Shown here one piece after another: positions 1 through 8,476 of a DNA stretch of 64,000 nucleotides. The translations under genes were made by a program, and so were the position numbers. Source of the DNA: JAAYUH01 sp964640995 (GTDB taxonomy: Bacteria > Caldisericota > Caldisericia > B22-G15); contig CAZXJJ010000001.1 in assembly GCA_964640995.1 (NCBI GenBank), forward strand, positions 186,001 to 250,000, given 5' to 3'. The notes beneath the pieces were generated by a model, which saw only the letters and a list, made by a program, of their open reading frames with translations, did no database searches and was not told the DNA's origin. Numbering within the stretch: position 1 is the first letter of the stretch; each line of letters starts with the position of its first letter.

Positions 1-349
1 CTCCTTCAAATTCAAAATCTTGAGTTATTTTTTTAATAAGAGGTTTTGCAACCTTTTTATTTCTCTCATCCTCAAGTTCGATTTTAAATATAAGATCATC
101 AAAAATTTTCTGAAGCGCTTTATTTACAAGAGATTCAATCCCTTCAATTGTATTTTTTCTAACTTTCTCATATGCATTTTTTAAAATTTCACTACTTTTC
201 TTTAAAATATCTCTTTCTTTTTCAATTTTTTTAAGTTCACTCTCTTTTTCAGAAATTTCTTTTTTTATTCTTTCTCTTTCTCCAATTTTTCTCTCAACTG
301 TTTGATATAGTTTAAAAAAGTTATTCTCTATAATCTCTATTGAGTTCAT
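1..349 (-). CDS. Rad50/SbcC-like second half, N-terminal part only (runs off window)
   Basis: The reading frame starts at ATG 347-349, seven bases after a GGGAGAT ribosome site, and stays open to the window edge, so only the first ~116 residues are seen. They are a charged, Glu/Lys-rich coiled coil (about residues 15-60), then a segment resembling the end of a Rad50 coil entering the C-terminal ATPase lobe. It is the last visible gene of the Mre11-NurA-HerA-Rad50 operon and overlaps the preceding small gene by 29 bp. I infer that it carries the ABC signature and Walker B lobe of a Rad50 whose Walker A lobe is encoded at 603-1772; those motifs lie outside the window, so this is unproven. It could instead be an independent SMC-like accessory protein. 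Confidence 0.6.
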   Translation of the reverse strand, partial: MNSIEIIENNFFKLYQTVERKIGERERIKKEISEKESELKKIEKERDILKKSSEILKNAYEKVRKNTIEGIESLVNKALQKIFDDLIFKIELEDERNKKVAKPLIKKITQDFEFEG

Positions 350-599
350 ATTCTATCTCCCTTATAGAATTTTCAATGCTAACCATCTTTTCTTTTATTT
401 CACCTTCTAACTTTTTGATCACTTCTTCTAAATTTTCAATTGTTTCTATTCCATATTTTTCCTTAAGTTCTGTTAAAATTTCCTCTTCCCTTTTTTTAAG
501 TGCTTCAAGTTTTCCAGTTAGTTCATCTCTTCTTTTTATTAGTTGCTTTATTTTTTGATGAATCAAATCTATTCTTGAAATAACATAATCGCTTCCCAT
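321..599 (-). CDS. Small coiled-coil protein between the two Rad50-like halves
   Basis: A 92-residue protein that is almost wholly predicted coiled coil (heptad-like Glu/Lys/Leu/Ile pattern from about residue 8 to 85), with no cysteine and no signal peptide. ATG at 597-599 follows a perfect GGAGGT. It starts three bases after the zinc-hook gene and overlaps the next gene by 29 bp, so it is translationally embedded in the repair operon. No enzyme motif is visible. By position it could be a separately encoded piece of the Rad50 arm next to the hook, or a small partner that bundles with it. I do not recognise the family. Confidence 0.7.
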   Translation of the reverse strand: MGSDYVISRIDLIHQKIKQLIKRRDELTGKLEALKKREEEILTELKEKYGIETIENLEEVIKKLEGEIKEKMVSIENSIREIEYELNRDYRE

Positions 600-602
600 A
601 AA

Positions 603-1772
603 TTACCTCCACATTTTATTCAAATTATCTTTTATTGTTTCTTTTATACTTTCATCAATTTCTCTATTGCATACAGGACAGACTTTATTATTAAAAATTA
701 AACTAAAATATTCATCAATATTTGAATCTATTTTCTTTTTAGTTTCATCTAAATTATTAACAAGTGAAAAAATTTCATTTTTTACTTTCAAAATTGAATT
801 TTTTATATTTTTAAGATTATCAAGGTTTTCTATTTTATTTTTAAGTTCAAAATATACATCTTCACTTAAATCACTTTTCTGTATCAAAACTAAATCTTTT
901 GAAATTTTTTCTATGTTTTCTTTAACTTTTTCCAAAGAGATTTTTAAGTTTTTTAAATTTAAAATTTTTTCCTTATGTTCAAGAAGGAAATTCGATTCTT
1001 TTTCAATTGGTTCAACTTTTTTCAAAGAATTCAAATAAAGGTTTAAGATGTTTTTTTCTTTTTTAATATTTACTAATTCATTTTTTAATTTCTCTAATGT
1101 TCTTTTTTTATCTTCTATTTTTTTAAAAGTATCTATTTCATTTTTTATTTTTAATAATTTATCTTTCTTTTCATCTATTCCCTCATAATTTTTAAGAAGA
1201 TTTTCTCTCTCTTCAATATCTTTTTTTATGTCTTTCTCTTTTCTATCTAATCTTTGAAGATCAACTAGAATTGAATTTATTGCTTCATCAAAAACTTGAC
1301 CCCCTGAAATTGTGAGAAGAGTTGAGTGAATTGTTGAAGGAGATTCATCAAGAAGATAAATATTTTCCATCTGATCTTTGATTTGTGGATTTAACTTTTT
1401 TCCATTTTCAAGTGGAAGTGTTTTCATTCCAAAAACTTTTCTTATCTCCTCAGGAACATCTCTTCCAAAATTTGAGAATTCTTTTTTTTCTCCATCTGGA
1501 AAGATGAGTACATATTTATTAATATTTACTCCTCTTTCTCTTATAACCTTAAATCCATTATCAAGTGTTATTGAAACAAAAGCACTCTGTTCATTTTTTC
1601 TAATGAAACCAGTTCCCTGTGGTTCATTGAAAAATACCCAAATTAGTGCCCTTATAATTGCGCTTTTGCCACTATTCCCTTTTCCCAAAAAAACATTTAT
1701 TTTATCTGATAAATTGATTTTTGTGTATTTATGCGATTGAAAGTTTTTTATTACAATCTCTTTAATGTGCAT
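603..1772 (-). CDS. Rad50/SbcC-like ATPase, N-terminal half ending at the zinc hook
   Basis: A 389-residue ATPase of the SMC/Rad50 family. Residues 1-~160 form the N-terminal ABC lobe: an IKNFQSH opening and a Walker A loop GKGNSGKSA near residues 30-38. Residues ~175-360 are coiled coil. A CPVC zinc-hook motif lies at about 365-368, and the protein stops 21 residues later. A normal Rad50 (about 850-1000 aa) would continue through the returning coil and the C-terminal lobe, so this is only the ascending half. The ATG overlaps the end of herA by 11 bp. With the Mre11-like nuclease upstream and the second half downstream it should form an ATP-gated DNA-end resection complex (inference from family and operon). 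Confidence 0.85.
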   Translation of the reverse strand: MHIKEIVIKNFQSHKYTKINLSDKINVFLGKGNSGKSAIIRALIWVFFNEPQGTGFIRKNEQSAFVSITLDNGFKVIRERGVNINKYVLIFPDGEKKEFSNFGRDVPEEIRKVFGMKTLPLENGKKLNPQIKDQMENIYLLDESPSTIHSTLLTISGGQVFDEAINSILVDLQRLDRKEKDIKKDIEERENLLKNYEGIDEKKDKLLKIKNEIDTFKKIEDKKRTLEKLKNELVNIKKEKNILNLYLNSLKKVEPIEKESNFLLEHKEKILNLKNLKISLEKVKENIEKISKDLVLIQKSDLSEDVYFELKNKIENLDNLKNIKNSILKVKNEIFSLVNNLDETKKKIDSNIDEYFSLIFNNKVCPVCNREIDESIKETIKDNLNKMWR

Positions 1773-3531
1773 TTTTTAATCTCCAAATAGTAGTTATAGG
1801 ATTTTCCTCTTTTTCTATCAAACCCTCGGAATAAATTTCATTTAATATAATTTTTATTTCATTTATATCTTTAAAAATTATCCCTTCACTTTCAAAATCC
1901 ATCAATATTCTTTCAAGAAAAATCTCTTCAATTACTCCCTCTTTTTTAAGATAAGATAAAACAGATTCTTTTTTATCTTCTTTTTTCTCCCTTAGTTCTA
2001 AAAATGGATTTTTAGATGGTGGTGGATTTGTAAATGTTTTCCTTACTCTTATTGGAATTGATCTTTGAAAAATTGCAGATGAAACAAAAGCATCACCTGT
2101 TTTTAAATAAGGAAGTCTTGCAATATCAACACTTGAAAGATCTGTTTCTTTTCTTATTGTATCAAGATCTGTTTCTCTAACAGTTCTTAAGATAAATTTT
2201 GTCGAAAGTTGTGCCAATATTGTGTCATCAAGAAGCGAAGGTCTTTGAGTTGAAAGAACCAAGAATATTCCATACTTTCTTCCCTCTTGTGAAATAGTTT
2301 TTAAAACTCTTTTTGAAGGTATAAAATAAATTGACTCTTTTGGAGCAAAATTGTGCGCTTCATCTAAAATAACAAAAAATGGAGGAAAATATTCTTTTCT
2401 TTCTCCTTTCTTTTCCCCATCTTTATAATCCCTTCTTTTTTCAACAACCTTATCAAGGAAAAATGAGGCAAAGGTTTTGAGAGTTTCAAGAGATCCTTGA
2501 ATTATTGCTATTTTTTCATCTTTAATCCAACCTAAAAGTTCTCTATCGCTTTTTCCAAAAATATTTAATCTTTCAAGATGACTTAATTTTCTTAAAACTG
2601 CTCTTGCACTTGTTCTACTTACAATAGTTTTGTCGCTCTCTTCTCCTTTTTTCTGAGAGAGTTCTATTAAATTATTCCTGAAAGCACTAAAACTTTTTTC
2701 ATTTCCCATCATATAGTATGCGTTGTAAATTACATCTTCTTGTGGAATTTCAACTTCACCTATTGATTTAAAAAGGTTTTCTAGCTCTCTTTCTGAGATT
2801 TCTGAAAAATCTATTCCTGTATTTTCTCCAACTGTAAAAACTTTTATATTTTTTATTATTTCAGAAAGCCCTAAATCTTCTTTATTTAAACTTGTGAAAC
2901 TCATTTCAAAATGTGGATCAAAAATAATTGCAGGATAACCAAATTTTGCAATTTCCTCAGTTAAAACTCTTACAAGAAAAGATTTACCTGAACCAGAACC
3001 TCCGAAAATGCCAATATGTGGATATTGAATCATCTCCTCAATTGTAAAAACAAAGGGAATTTCTTTTTGCTCACTTTCTTCACCATCTTCAACAATTTTG
3101 TATAAATTTTTTAATTTTAAAGGGAGTTCATCATAAAATCTCTCACTATTTTTAATTCCACCCAAGATTAAACCTTTTTCTTCGACTTTAAAAATATTTT
3201 TAATTTCAGAGAAATTTGCTCTTCTTGCTCTGCTTCCGACTCTAATTGGATATGGGGATTCATCAAGGAGTTTAAGTTTTGCTATATTTACATCCTCTTT
3301 TTCAATATCAAATCCAAGAAGTCTCAGGTGCTCTATAATTTTTTCGTCTCTTTCTCTTCCTAAATCTGGTCTTGGAAAAAATTTGTTTATTGTGTATGAT
3401 TCAACAACTTCCCCAAGATACTCTTTTTCATCAATTACAAAAAAATAATCTCTTAGAGAAAATCTTTCTTCTCTTGAAGCAATATAAATTTCAAATTGAC
3501 TACTTTCTCCCACAACATATATATCTTTCAT
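1762..3531 (-). CDS. herA: HerA-type hexameric DNA translocase/helicase
   Basis: A HerA/FtsK-superfamily ATPase that, in archaea and some bacteria, pumps DNA through a hexameric ring and feeds NurA during end resection. The N-terminal ~95 residues look like the HAS barrel. Walker A (GGSGSGKS) is near residue 177, Walker B (VILDEAHN) near 388, and a downstream STQRP...ILRTVRE stretch supplies the sensor and arginine-finger region. At 589 aa it is of normal length. I chose ATG 3531 because it forms an ATGA overlap with the nurA stop and has AGGTGG nine bases upstream; a GTG nine bases earlier would leave the ribosome site too close. The operon partners NurA, Mre11 and Rad50 strongly support the assignment. 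Confidence 0.92.
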   Translation of the reverse strand: MKDIYVVGESSQFEIYIASREERFSLRDYFFVIDEKEYLGEVVESYTINKFFPRPDLGRERDEKIIEHLRLLGFDIEKEDVNIAKLKLLDESPYPIRVGSRARRANFSEIKNIFKVEEKGLILGGIKNSERFYDELPLKLKNLYKIVEDGEESEQKEIPFVFTIEEMIQYPHIGIFGGSGSGKSFLVRVLTEEIAKFGYPAIIFDPHFEMSFTSLNKEDLGLSEIIKNIKVFTVGENTGIDFSEISERELENLFKSIGEVEIPQEDVIYNAYYMMGNEKSFSAFRNNLIELSQKKGEESDKTIVSRTSARAVLRKLSHLERLNIFGKSDRELLGWIKDEKIAIIQGSLETLKTFASFFLDKVVEKRRDYKDGEKKGERKEYFPPFFVILDEAHNFAPKESIYFIPSKRVLKTISQEGRKYGIFLVLSTQRPSLLDDTILAQLSTKFILRTVRETDLDTIRKETDLSSVDIARLPYLKTGDAFVSSAIFQRSIPIRVRKTFTNPPPSKNPFLELREKKEDKKESVLSYLKKEGVIEEIFLERILMDFESEGIIFKDINEIKIILNEIYSEGLIEKEENPITTIWRLKNAH

Positions 3532-4529
3532 CTTAACCACCTTTTTAATTTAAAAAGTTTTTCAAGAAATTCACTCTTAATAAAATTTTTTGAAATCAGG
3601 AAACTTTCTTCATCAGTTAATTTTACATCTTCGTGGGACATATCTCTAAAAATTGGAATACCTCTTCCATATCTTTCTGTAATAAAAAGTAAATATGATG
3701 CAATTTCTTTATATTTATCACTATATTTATTTGGAAGTTCAAATGAAATAGGGGTTGGGTCTTTAGAGAGCCTTAAAAATGTTGTTGAAAATCCTTCTTT
3801 TCTATAAGGTTCTTTGATATGTAGCATCTCACCTTCTTGAAGATTACCAATTAGCAATTCTTTATCTCCTAATTTTGATACATTATTATCTTCAAAAATA
3901 TTTGAGATAACCATGCTTCCTATATCTTCAATTATTCCACATAACAAAATTTTTTTCTCAAAACTTTTTTTAAGAAGAGAGTTAAATTCCTGAGGACACT
4001 CTCCTCTAAAATGAGTGAGAGAGCCATCCATAAAGATTATATCACCTTCATTTAAATAATTCATTGATTCATTTGCTACATCTATTTCAAGTTTTGCCAT
4101 TAAAACATATCTTAAATATTCTTCAACATAATTTATGTTTGTAAAATTTAAATTAATATTCTCTTCCTGATTTTTAACAACAGATTTTAACTTTTCTTCA
4201 AAGATAGTTCTATCTTCATCGATTAAAGGAGAAAACAGGTCATAAAGATAAATTTTTATTTCAAAGTTTGGTGAATAAGAGAGTGCTCTAAAGATATAAT
4301 AATAGTTTGGAAAGGCATTTCCAATTTTAGACATCGAGCCATCAATAAAAAAAGTGTTAAATTTAAAATCCCTTTCATCAATAGAAATTTTCTCTTTATT
4401 TTTTAAAATGTATTCAATAAAAATTTCATTATTTTCTTCATTAAATAGGACCTCTATCTTAAAATTTAATTTCTGAAATTTTTCTTTAAAATTATCAATA
4501 TTCTTTATATATTCTTTCTTTTGCTTCAT
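3528..4529 (-). CDS. nurA: NurA-family 5'-3' nuclease
   Basis: A 333-residue protein of the NurA family, a Mn-dependent nuclease that works physically bound to HerA. Visible features are an acidic FIDGS motif near residue 63 and a second MDGS motif near residue 168, the two conserved aspartate blocks of the RNase H-like NurA core. The C-terminal region (about 270-310) includes an ERYGRGIPIFRD stretch. The start overlaps the Mre11-like gene by 35 bp with a weak ribosome site, suggesting translational coupling. Its place directly before herA is the classical pairing. Confidence comes mainly from the motif pair plus the context; overall sequence conservation in this family is low. Confidence 0.85.
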   Translation of the reverse strand: MKQKKEYIKNIDNFKEKFQKLNFKIEVLFNEENNEIFIEYILKNKEKISIDERDFKFNTFFIDGSMSKIGNAFPNYYYIFRALSYSPNFEIKIYLYDLFSPLIDEDRTIFEEKLKSVVKNQEENINLNFTNINYVEEYLRYVLMAKLEIDVANESMNYLNEGDIIFMDGSLTHFRGECPQEFNSLLKKSFEKKILLCGIIEDIGSMVISNIFEDNNVSKLGDKELLIGNLQEGEMLHIKEPYRKEGFSTTFLRLSKDPTPISFELPNKYSDKYKEIASYLLFITERYGRGIPIFRDMSHEDVKLTDEESFLISKNFIKSEFLEKLFKLKRWLR

Positions 4530-5457
4530 AATATCTTCTTTTAACTTCTTCTTTTAGTTCATCTTCAATACTTTCATCATTTAATATCTCATTTAAAATT
4601 TTTTCAGGGTCAATTAAATTTCCTAAATTTCCATCTTTGAGTGCTTTAAAATATTCAAGAAATGAGACATCAGAATTTAAAATTGATTCATCTTTAATTT
4701 CTATTTCTTCTCTTTTTTTAACATTCTTTAATTTAATTAATTCAACCTCAACCTCTCCTCCATTAATTTTTAAAAGAGCAACTTGTGGAATTCTATCAAA
4801 TTGAGTTTTTGAGTCTCTTGCTATGCTTCCAGGAGATACAAAAGTTTTTCCATTAATCTTCCTTATTCCATACCCATCATGATAGTGTCCAACAAGAAAT
4901 ATATCTCCTTCGCTTTCTCTTGATACCTCTTCAATTGATAAATGAGGAAAATTTGCTCTGAATGGAAGTAAATATGCATGAACAAGAACAATTAAAATTT
5001 TATTTTTATCATGCTTTTTTATTTTGTGGTACTCAATATTATAATCAACTCCATCCTTGTAATTTATTCCTCTTATTTCAATTTCTGTATCAAATAATGG
5101 AAAAATTTCTGAATCGCTTAAAATTTTTAAAACTTTTGCCTCCTCAAGCATTTTAACTGCTTTTTTATTGTATGTTTCTGGGTTTCTTCCTTCAATGTCA
5201 TGATTTCCTAAAATTCCTATGATAGGCTTAGAATTAAATTTTTTTAAAACTTGAGTTAGGCGAATTGTAACTTCATAACTTGGAGAAGGTCTTGTAAAAA
5301 AATCTCCACCAAACAAAACATAATTAACTTCTTCTCTATTTGCAATATCTGAAATCTCTTCTATTTTTGTTAAAATTGATGTAAGATAATCATCTTTTCT
5401 TGATGAGATTCTCTCTTCTTGAAGATGTGTATCAGTAAAGAATAGAATTTTTTTCAT
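4495..5457 (-). CDS. Mre11/SbcD-like DNA double-strand-break nuclease
   Basis: A 320-residue calcineurin-like metallophosphoesterase. The metal-binding motifs follow the family order: D9xH11, GGD near 50-52, GNHD at 84-87, VHAY near 159-162 and GHYH at 190-193. The C-terminal ~100 residues are acidic and lysine-rich, where Mre11 and SbcD carry their capping and Rad50-binding regions. First gene of the minus-strand repair operon, 49 bp from the divergent nnrD gene. With Rad50 it would process DNA ends and open hairpins. It lacks a clear ribosome site at the ATG, so the leader may be very short. Another phosphoesterase function is possible on sequence alone, but the Rad50/HerA/NurA neighbours make Mre11 the best call. 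Confidence 0.88.
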   Translation of the reverse strand: MKKILFFTDTHLQEERISSRKDDYLTSILTKIEEISDIANREEVNYVLFGGDFFTRPSPSYEVTIRLTQVLKKFNSKPIIGILGNHDIEGRNPETYNKKAVKMLEEAKVLKILSDSEIFPLFDTEIEIRGINYKDGVDYNIEYHKIKKHDKNKILIVLVHAYLLPFRANFPHLSIEEVSRESEGDIFLVGHYHDGYGIRKINGKTFVSPGSIARDSKTQFDRIPQVALLKINGGEVEVELIKLKNVKKREEIEIKDESILNSDVSFLEYFKALKDGNLGNLIDPEKILNEILNDESIEDELKEEVKRRYYEAKERIYKEY

Positions 5458-5506
5458 AATTTAATTATAACTAATATATTAAGATAAAATTAATATGGAG
5501 GAATTT

Positions 5507-7081
5507 ATGAAAGTTGTTGATACTGAAAAAATAAAAGAGTTAGATAAAAGAGCACAAGAAGAGTTTGGTATAAGTTCAGAGATTTTAATGGAAAACGCAT
5601 CTTTAAGTGTTGTCTCATACATTTTAAAAAAATTTTCTTTAGTTGAGAATAAAAATTTCTTAATATTCTGTGGAACTGGAAACAATGGAGGAGATGGTTT
5701 TGCAATTGGAAGAAAGATTCATTCTCTTGGTGGAAATGTAAAATATATTTTAGTTGGAGACGAGAATAAACTCACTCAAGACTCAAAATTAAATTATGAA
5801 AGGGTTAAAAAAATAGGAATTGAGATTTTAAATAATCCTCAATTAGAAATTATTAAAAAAGAATTAGAAAATTATGAAGTGATAATTGATGCAATTTTTG
5901 GAACTGGTTTAAAAAGAGAGATTGAAGGATATATAAAAGAAGTTATAAATTTAGTAAACTCATCAAAAAAATTTATTATAAGTGTTGATATTCCATCTGG
6001 AATAAATGGAGATAAAGGAATCGAGATGGGTGTTTCAGTTAATGCAAATGCTGTTATAACTTTTGGTCTTCCAAAGATTGGAAATTTAATTGAAGATGGT
6101 GCTGAAAAAACTGATGAGCTTTATTTGTCATATATCTCATATCCAAAAGTTTTATATGAATCTGTTGATTCACAAATTTTTATAAATGAACCATTAAAAA
6201 TAGAGAATAGAAAAAAGAATTCACATAAAAAAGATTTTGGTGATGCTTTGTTTATTTCTGGTTCAAAAAAATATTTTGGTGCCCCCTTCTTTTGCTCCTA
6301 CTCTTTTTTAAAAAGTGGAGGAGGTTATTCTCGACTTGCAACGGTTGAAGATGTTATAAAATCAATAAGTTCACAAGCTAAAGAGGTTATATATTACACT
6401 TTAAAAGAAAATCAACATGGAACAATTTCAAAAGAAAATGAGGAATTTTTGATTAATTTATCAGAAGAGGTAAAATTTGTTGTTATTGGTCCTGGAATTG
6501 GTTTAAATGAAGATTTGGAAGAATTAGTAATAAATTTAGTTAAAAAAATAAATAAACCAATTTTAATTGATGGAGATGGATTAACACTTATTTCAAAAAA
6601 TAAAGTTATTCTTAAAGAGAGAAAAGCACCAACTATTTTAACGCCACATTTAGGAGAGTTTTCAAGATTAACTCAAGTTGATAAAGAAGAGATAAGAAAA
6701 AATAAAATCAATATGATAAAAGATTTTTCACAAGAATTTAACTCATATGTTGTATTAAAAGGATATCATTCTCTTATCTCAACTCCAGATGGAAAAATTT
6801 TTATAAATTTATCAGGGAATCCGTGCATGGCAACTGCAGGAATGGGTGATGTTCTTGATGGCTTAATTCCAGCAATGTATGGTCTTAATTTTAGCATAGA
6901 GGAAGGCATAAAAATGGGTGTTTTTGTTCATGGATTTTGTGGAGATCTTCTTAAGGAAAAATTTGGAGAAAATGGGGTTGTTGCGACTCAAATGATTGAG
7001 TTTTTACCTATAGCACTTAAAGAGATAAAAGAAAATTTTGAGTATATAAAGAAAAAATATTCTATTGAGGTTATTTTATGA
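5507..7081 (+). CDS. nnrD: Bifunctional NAD(P)HX epimerase / ADP-dependent NAD(P)HX dehydratase
   Basis: Repairs NAD(P)H hydrates, which form spontaneously and faster at high temperature. The N-terminal ~210 residues are the YjeF_N epimerase domain (GNNGGDGFAIGR). The C-terminal domain is the ribokinase-like dehydratase, with GPGIG, a DGDGL motif, a TPHLGE motif and an AGMGDVLDG nucleotide loop (usually GTGDVL). About 524 aa, standard for the fused NnrE-NnrD protein. I start at ATG 5507 because a GGAGG lies five bases upstream; the earlier in-frame ATG at 5495 contains that ribosome site. Its end overlaps nadE by an ATGA, giving a two-gene NAD maintenance operon. Confidence 0.93.
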   Translation: MKVVDTEKIKELDKRAQEEFGISSEILMENASLSVVSYILKKFSLVENKNFLIFCGTGNNGGDGFAIGRKIHSLGGNVKYILVGDENKLTQDSKLNYERVKKIGIEILNNPQLEIIKKELENYEVIIDAIFGTGLKREIEGYIKEVINLVNSSKKFIISVDIPSGINGDKGIEMGVSVNANAVITFGLPKIGNLIEDGAEKTDELYLSYISYPKVLYESVDSQIFINEPLKIENRKKNSHKKDFGDALFISGSKKYFGAPFFCSYSFLKSGGGYSRLATVEDVIKSISSQAKEVIYYTLKENQHGTISKENEEFLINLSEEVKFVVIGPGIGLNEDLEELVINLVKKINKPILIDGDGLTLISKNKVILKERKAPTILTPHLGEFSRLTQVDKEEIRKNKINMIKDFSQEFNSYVVLKGYHSLISTPDGKIFINLSGNPCMATAGMGDVLDGLIPAMYGLNFSIEEGIKMGVFVHGFCGDLLKEKFGENGVVATQMIEFLPIALKEIKENFEYIKKKYSIEVIL

Positions 7082-8016
7082 CTGAGTTTAATTTACCTGA
7101 AGAACTTGAATTTGATTTGGAATTTGAAGTATCAAGAATCAAACATTTAATTAATTCTTTTCTAAATAAAGTTAATAAAAAGAATGTTGTTTTGGGTTTA
7201 TCTGGAGGAATTGATTCATCAATAGTTTTAAAATTATTAACCCTTTCAATTCCTAAAGAGAATATATTGGCTTTAATTTTACCAGAGAGGGACACTGATA
7301 AAAAAAATGTTTATGATGCAGTGATTTTTGCAAAAGATTTAGGTGTAAAATTCAAGATAATAAACATAACAAAAATTCTCTCGAAATTTGGAATATATCT
7401 CTCAGTTCCATATTTTATACTTCCAAGTAAAAAATTAAGAGAGAATTACACAAGAAAACTTTATGAAAAATACAAAGAATTATATGGAAAAACACCTTTC
7501 TATCTTCAATATGATATACCAGAGGAGCTTTTAAAAAATAGGTGGTTTTTTAAAGGAATATCTTATTTAAGAATTAAACACAGAATAAGAATGGTAACTC
7601 TTTATTACAATGCAGAACTCATCAATGGAGTTGTTGCTGGAACAACAAACAAAACAGAGTATCTTCTAGGATTTTTTGTAAAACATGGAGATTATGCATC
7701 AGATTTTGAACCTATAATTCACTTATATAAATCACAAATTTTTAAATTAGGAGAATATTTACATTTACCTCATGTTTTTTTAAAAAAGAAACCAACTCCA
7801 GATTTACTTCCAGGTATTGAAGATGAGTTTTCAATAGGCTTGAGTTATTTAGAAATAGATAGAGTCCTTTTTAGATTTTTAAATAACACCCCTTTTGAAA
7901 AAATAAGTGAAGAATTAAATATATCAAAAGAATCTGTTGAAAATTTATATGATGCTTATATAAAATCTGAAATTTTAAGAAACCCTCCTCCAAATGTTTT
8001 AAATTTTAATTTATAG
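7078..8016 (+). CDS. nadE: NAD+ synthetase, ammonia-type
   Basis: Makes NAD from nicotinate adenine dinucleotide, ATP and ammonia. The PP-loop SGGIDSS is near residue 42. GTTNKTEYLLGFFVKHGD and the LPGIEDE region are the deamido-NAD and ATP contacts typical of NadE. No glutaminase (nitrilase) domain is present at 312 aa, so it should use free ammonia. It carries an insertion around residues 115-170 relative to the shortest family members. Start overlaps the previous gene (ATGA). It ends convergently, overlapping the DUF4330-like gene by 11 bp, with no room for a terminator. Confidence 0.93.
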   Translation: MTEFNLPEELEFDLEFEVSRIKHLINSFLNKVNKKNVVLGLSGGIDSSIVLKLLTLSIPKENILALILPERDTDKKNVYDAVIFAKDLGVKFKIINITKILSKFGIYLSVPYFILPSKKLRENYTRKLYEKYKELYGKTPFYLQYDIPEELLKNRWFFKGISYLRIKHRIRMVTLYYNAELINGVVAGTTNKTEYLLGFFVKHGDYASDFEPIIHLYKSQIFKLGEYLHLPHVFLKKKPTPDLLPGIEDEFSIGLSYLEIDRVLFRFLNNTPFEKISEELNISKESVENLYDAYIKSEILRNPPPNVLNFNL

Positions 8017-8476
8017 AAATAACAACTCCTTTTAAAGCCCAAAGGTCTGATTCAACAACTAGTTCATATCCTATTTTAAAAACATCTGTTCCATATTTTA
8101 AATTTGTAGAATTAAAGGAGAATTTTATCAAAATATCTTTCAATACAGGTTGTTCTGCTATGACAACTCTTCCATCTGAAGTTTCTACCCATTTTTTAGA
8201 TGGTTCAACTATAGGTTCTTCTAAAATTATTCCATAAAATCTTCCACTCTTATCAACAATTCTATCTCCTTTTTTTACAGCACTTGCCATATCTGGTGGT
8301 ACTTCAGTTAGTTTTACTGTTATAGTGTAGTTTTTATAAGAAACCTCTTTTTTAACAAAAAGAGGCCTTAAAAAATAAAACAAAACAACAATTATTAACA
8401 AGAAAACAGCTATATCAAATAAGTTAAAAAGTCCAAATAATTTGAAACTTCTCAGTCCTCTTTCACTTCTTTCCAT
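8006..8476 (-). CDS. DUF4330-like single-pass membrane protein
   Basis: A 156-residue protein with one membrane segment (about residues 16-38, LFDIAVFLLIIVVLFYF) after a short basic N-terminus, then a ~115-residue beta-rich domain outside the membrane. The pattern, a single anchor followed by a V/T-rich domain with a KKGDRI...G motif, resembles the DUF4330 family of unknown function. It is the last gene of the murA operon (25 bp overlap with murA), which suggests a role at the cell envelope, but nothing in the sequence shows an activity. Confidence 0.6.
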   Translation of the reverse strand: MERSERGLRSFKLFGLFNLFDIAVFLLIIVVLFYFLRPLFVKKEVSYKNYTITVKLTEVPPDMASAVKKGDRIVDKSGRFYGIILEEPIVEPSKKWVETSDGRVVIAEQPVLKDILIKFSFNSTNLKYGTDVFKIGYELVVESDLWALKGVVISIN

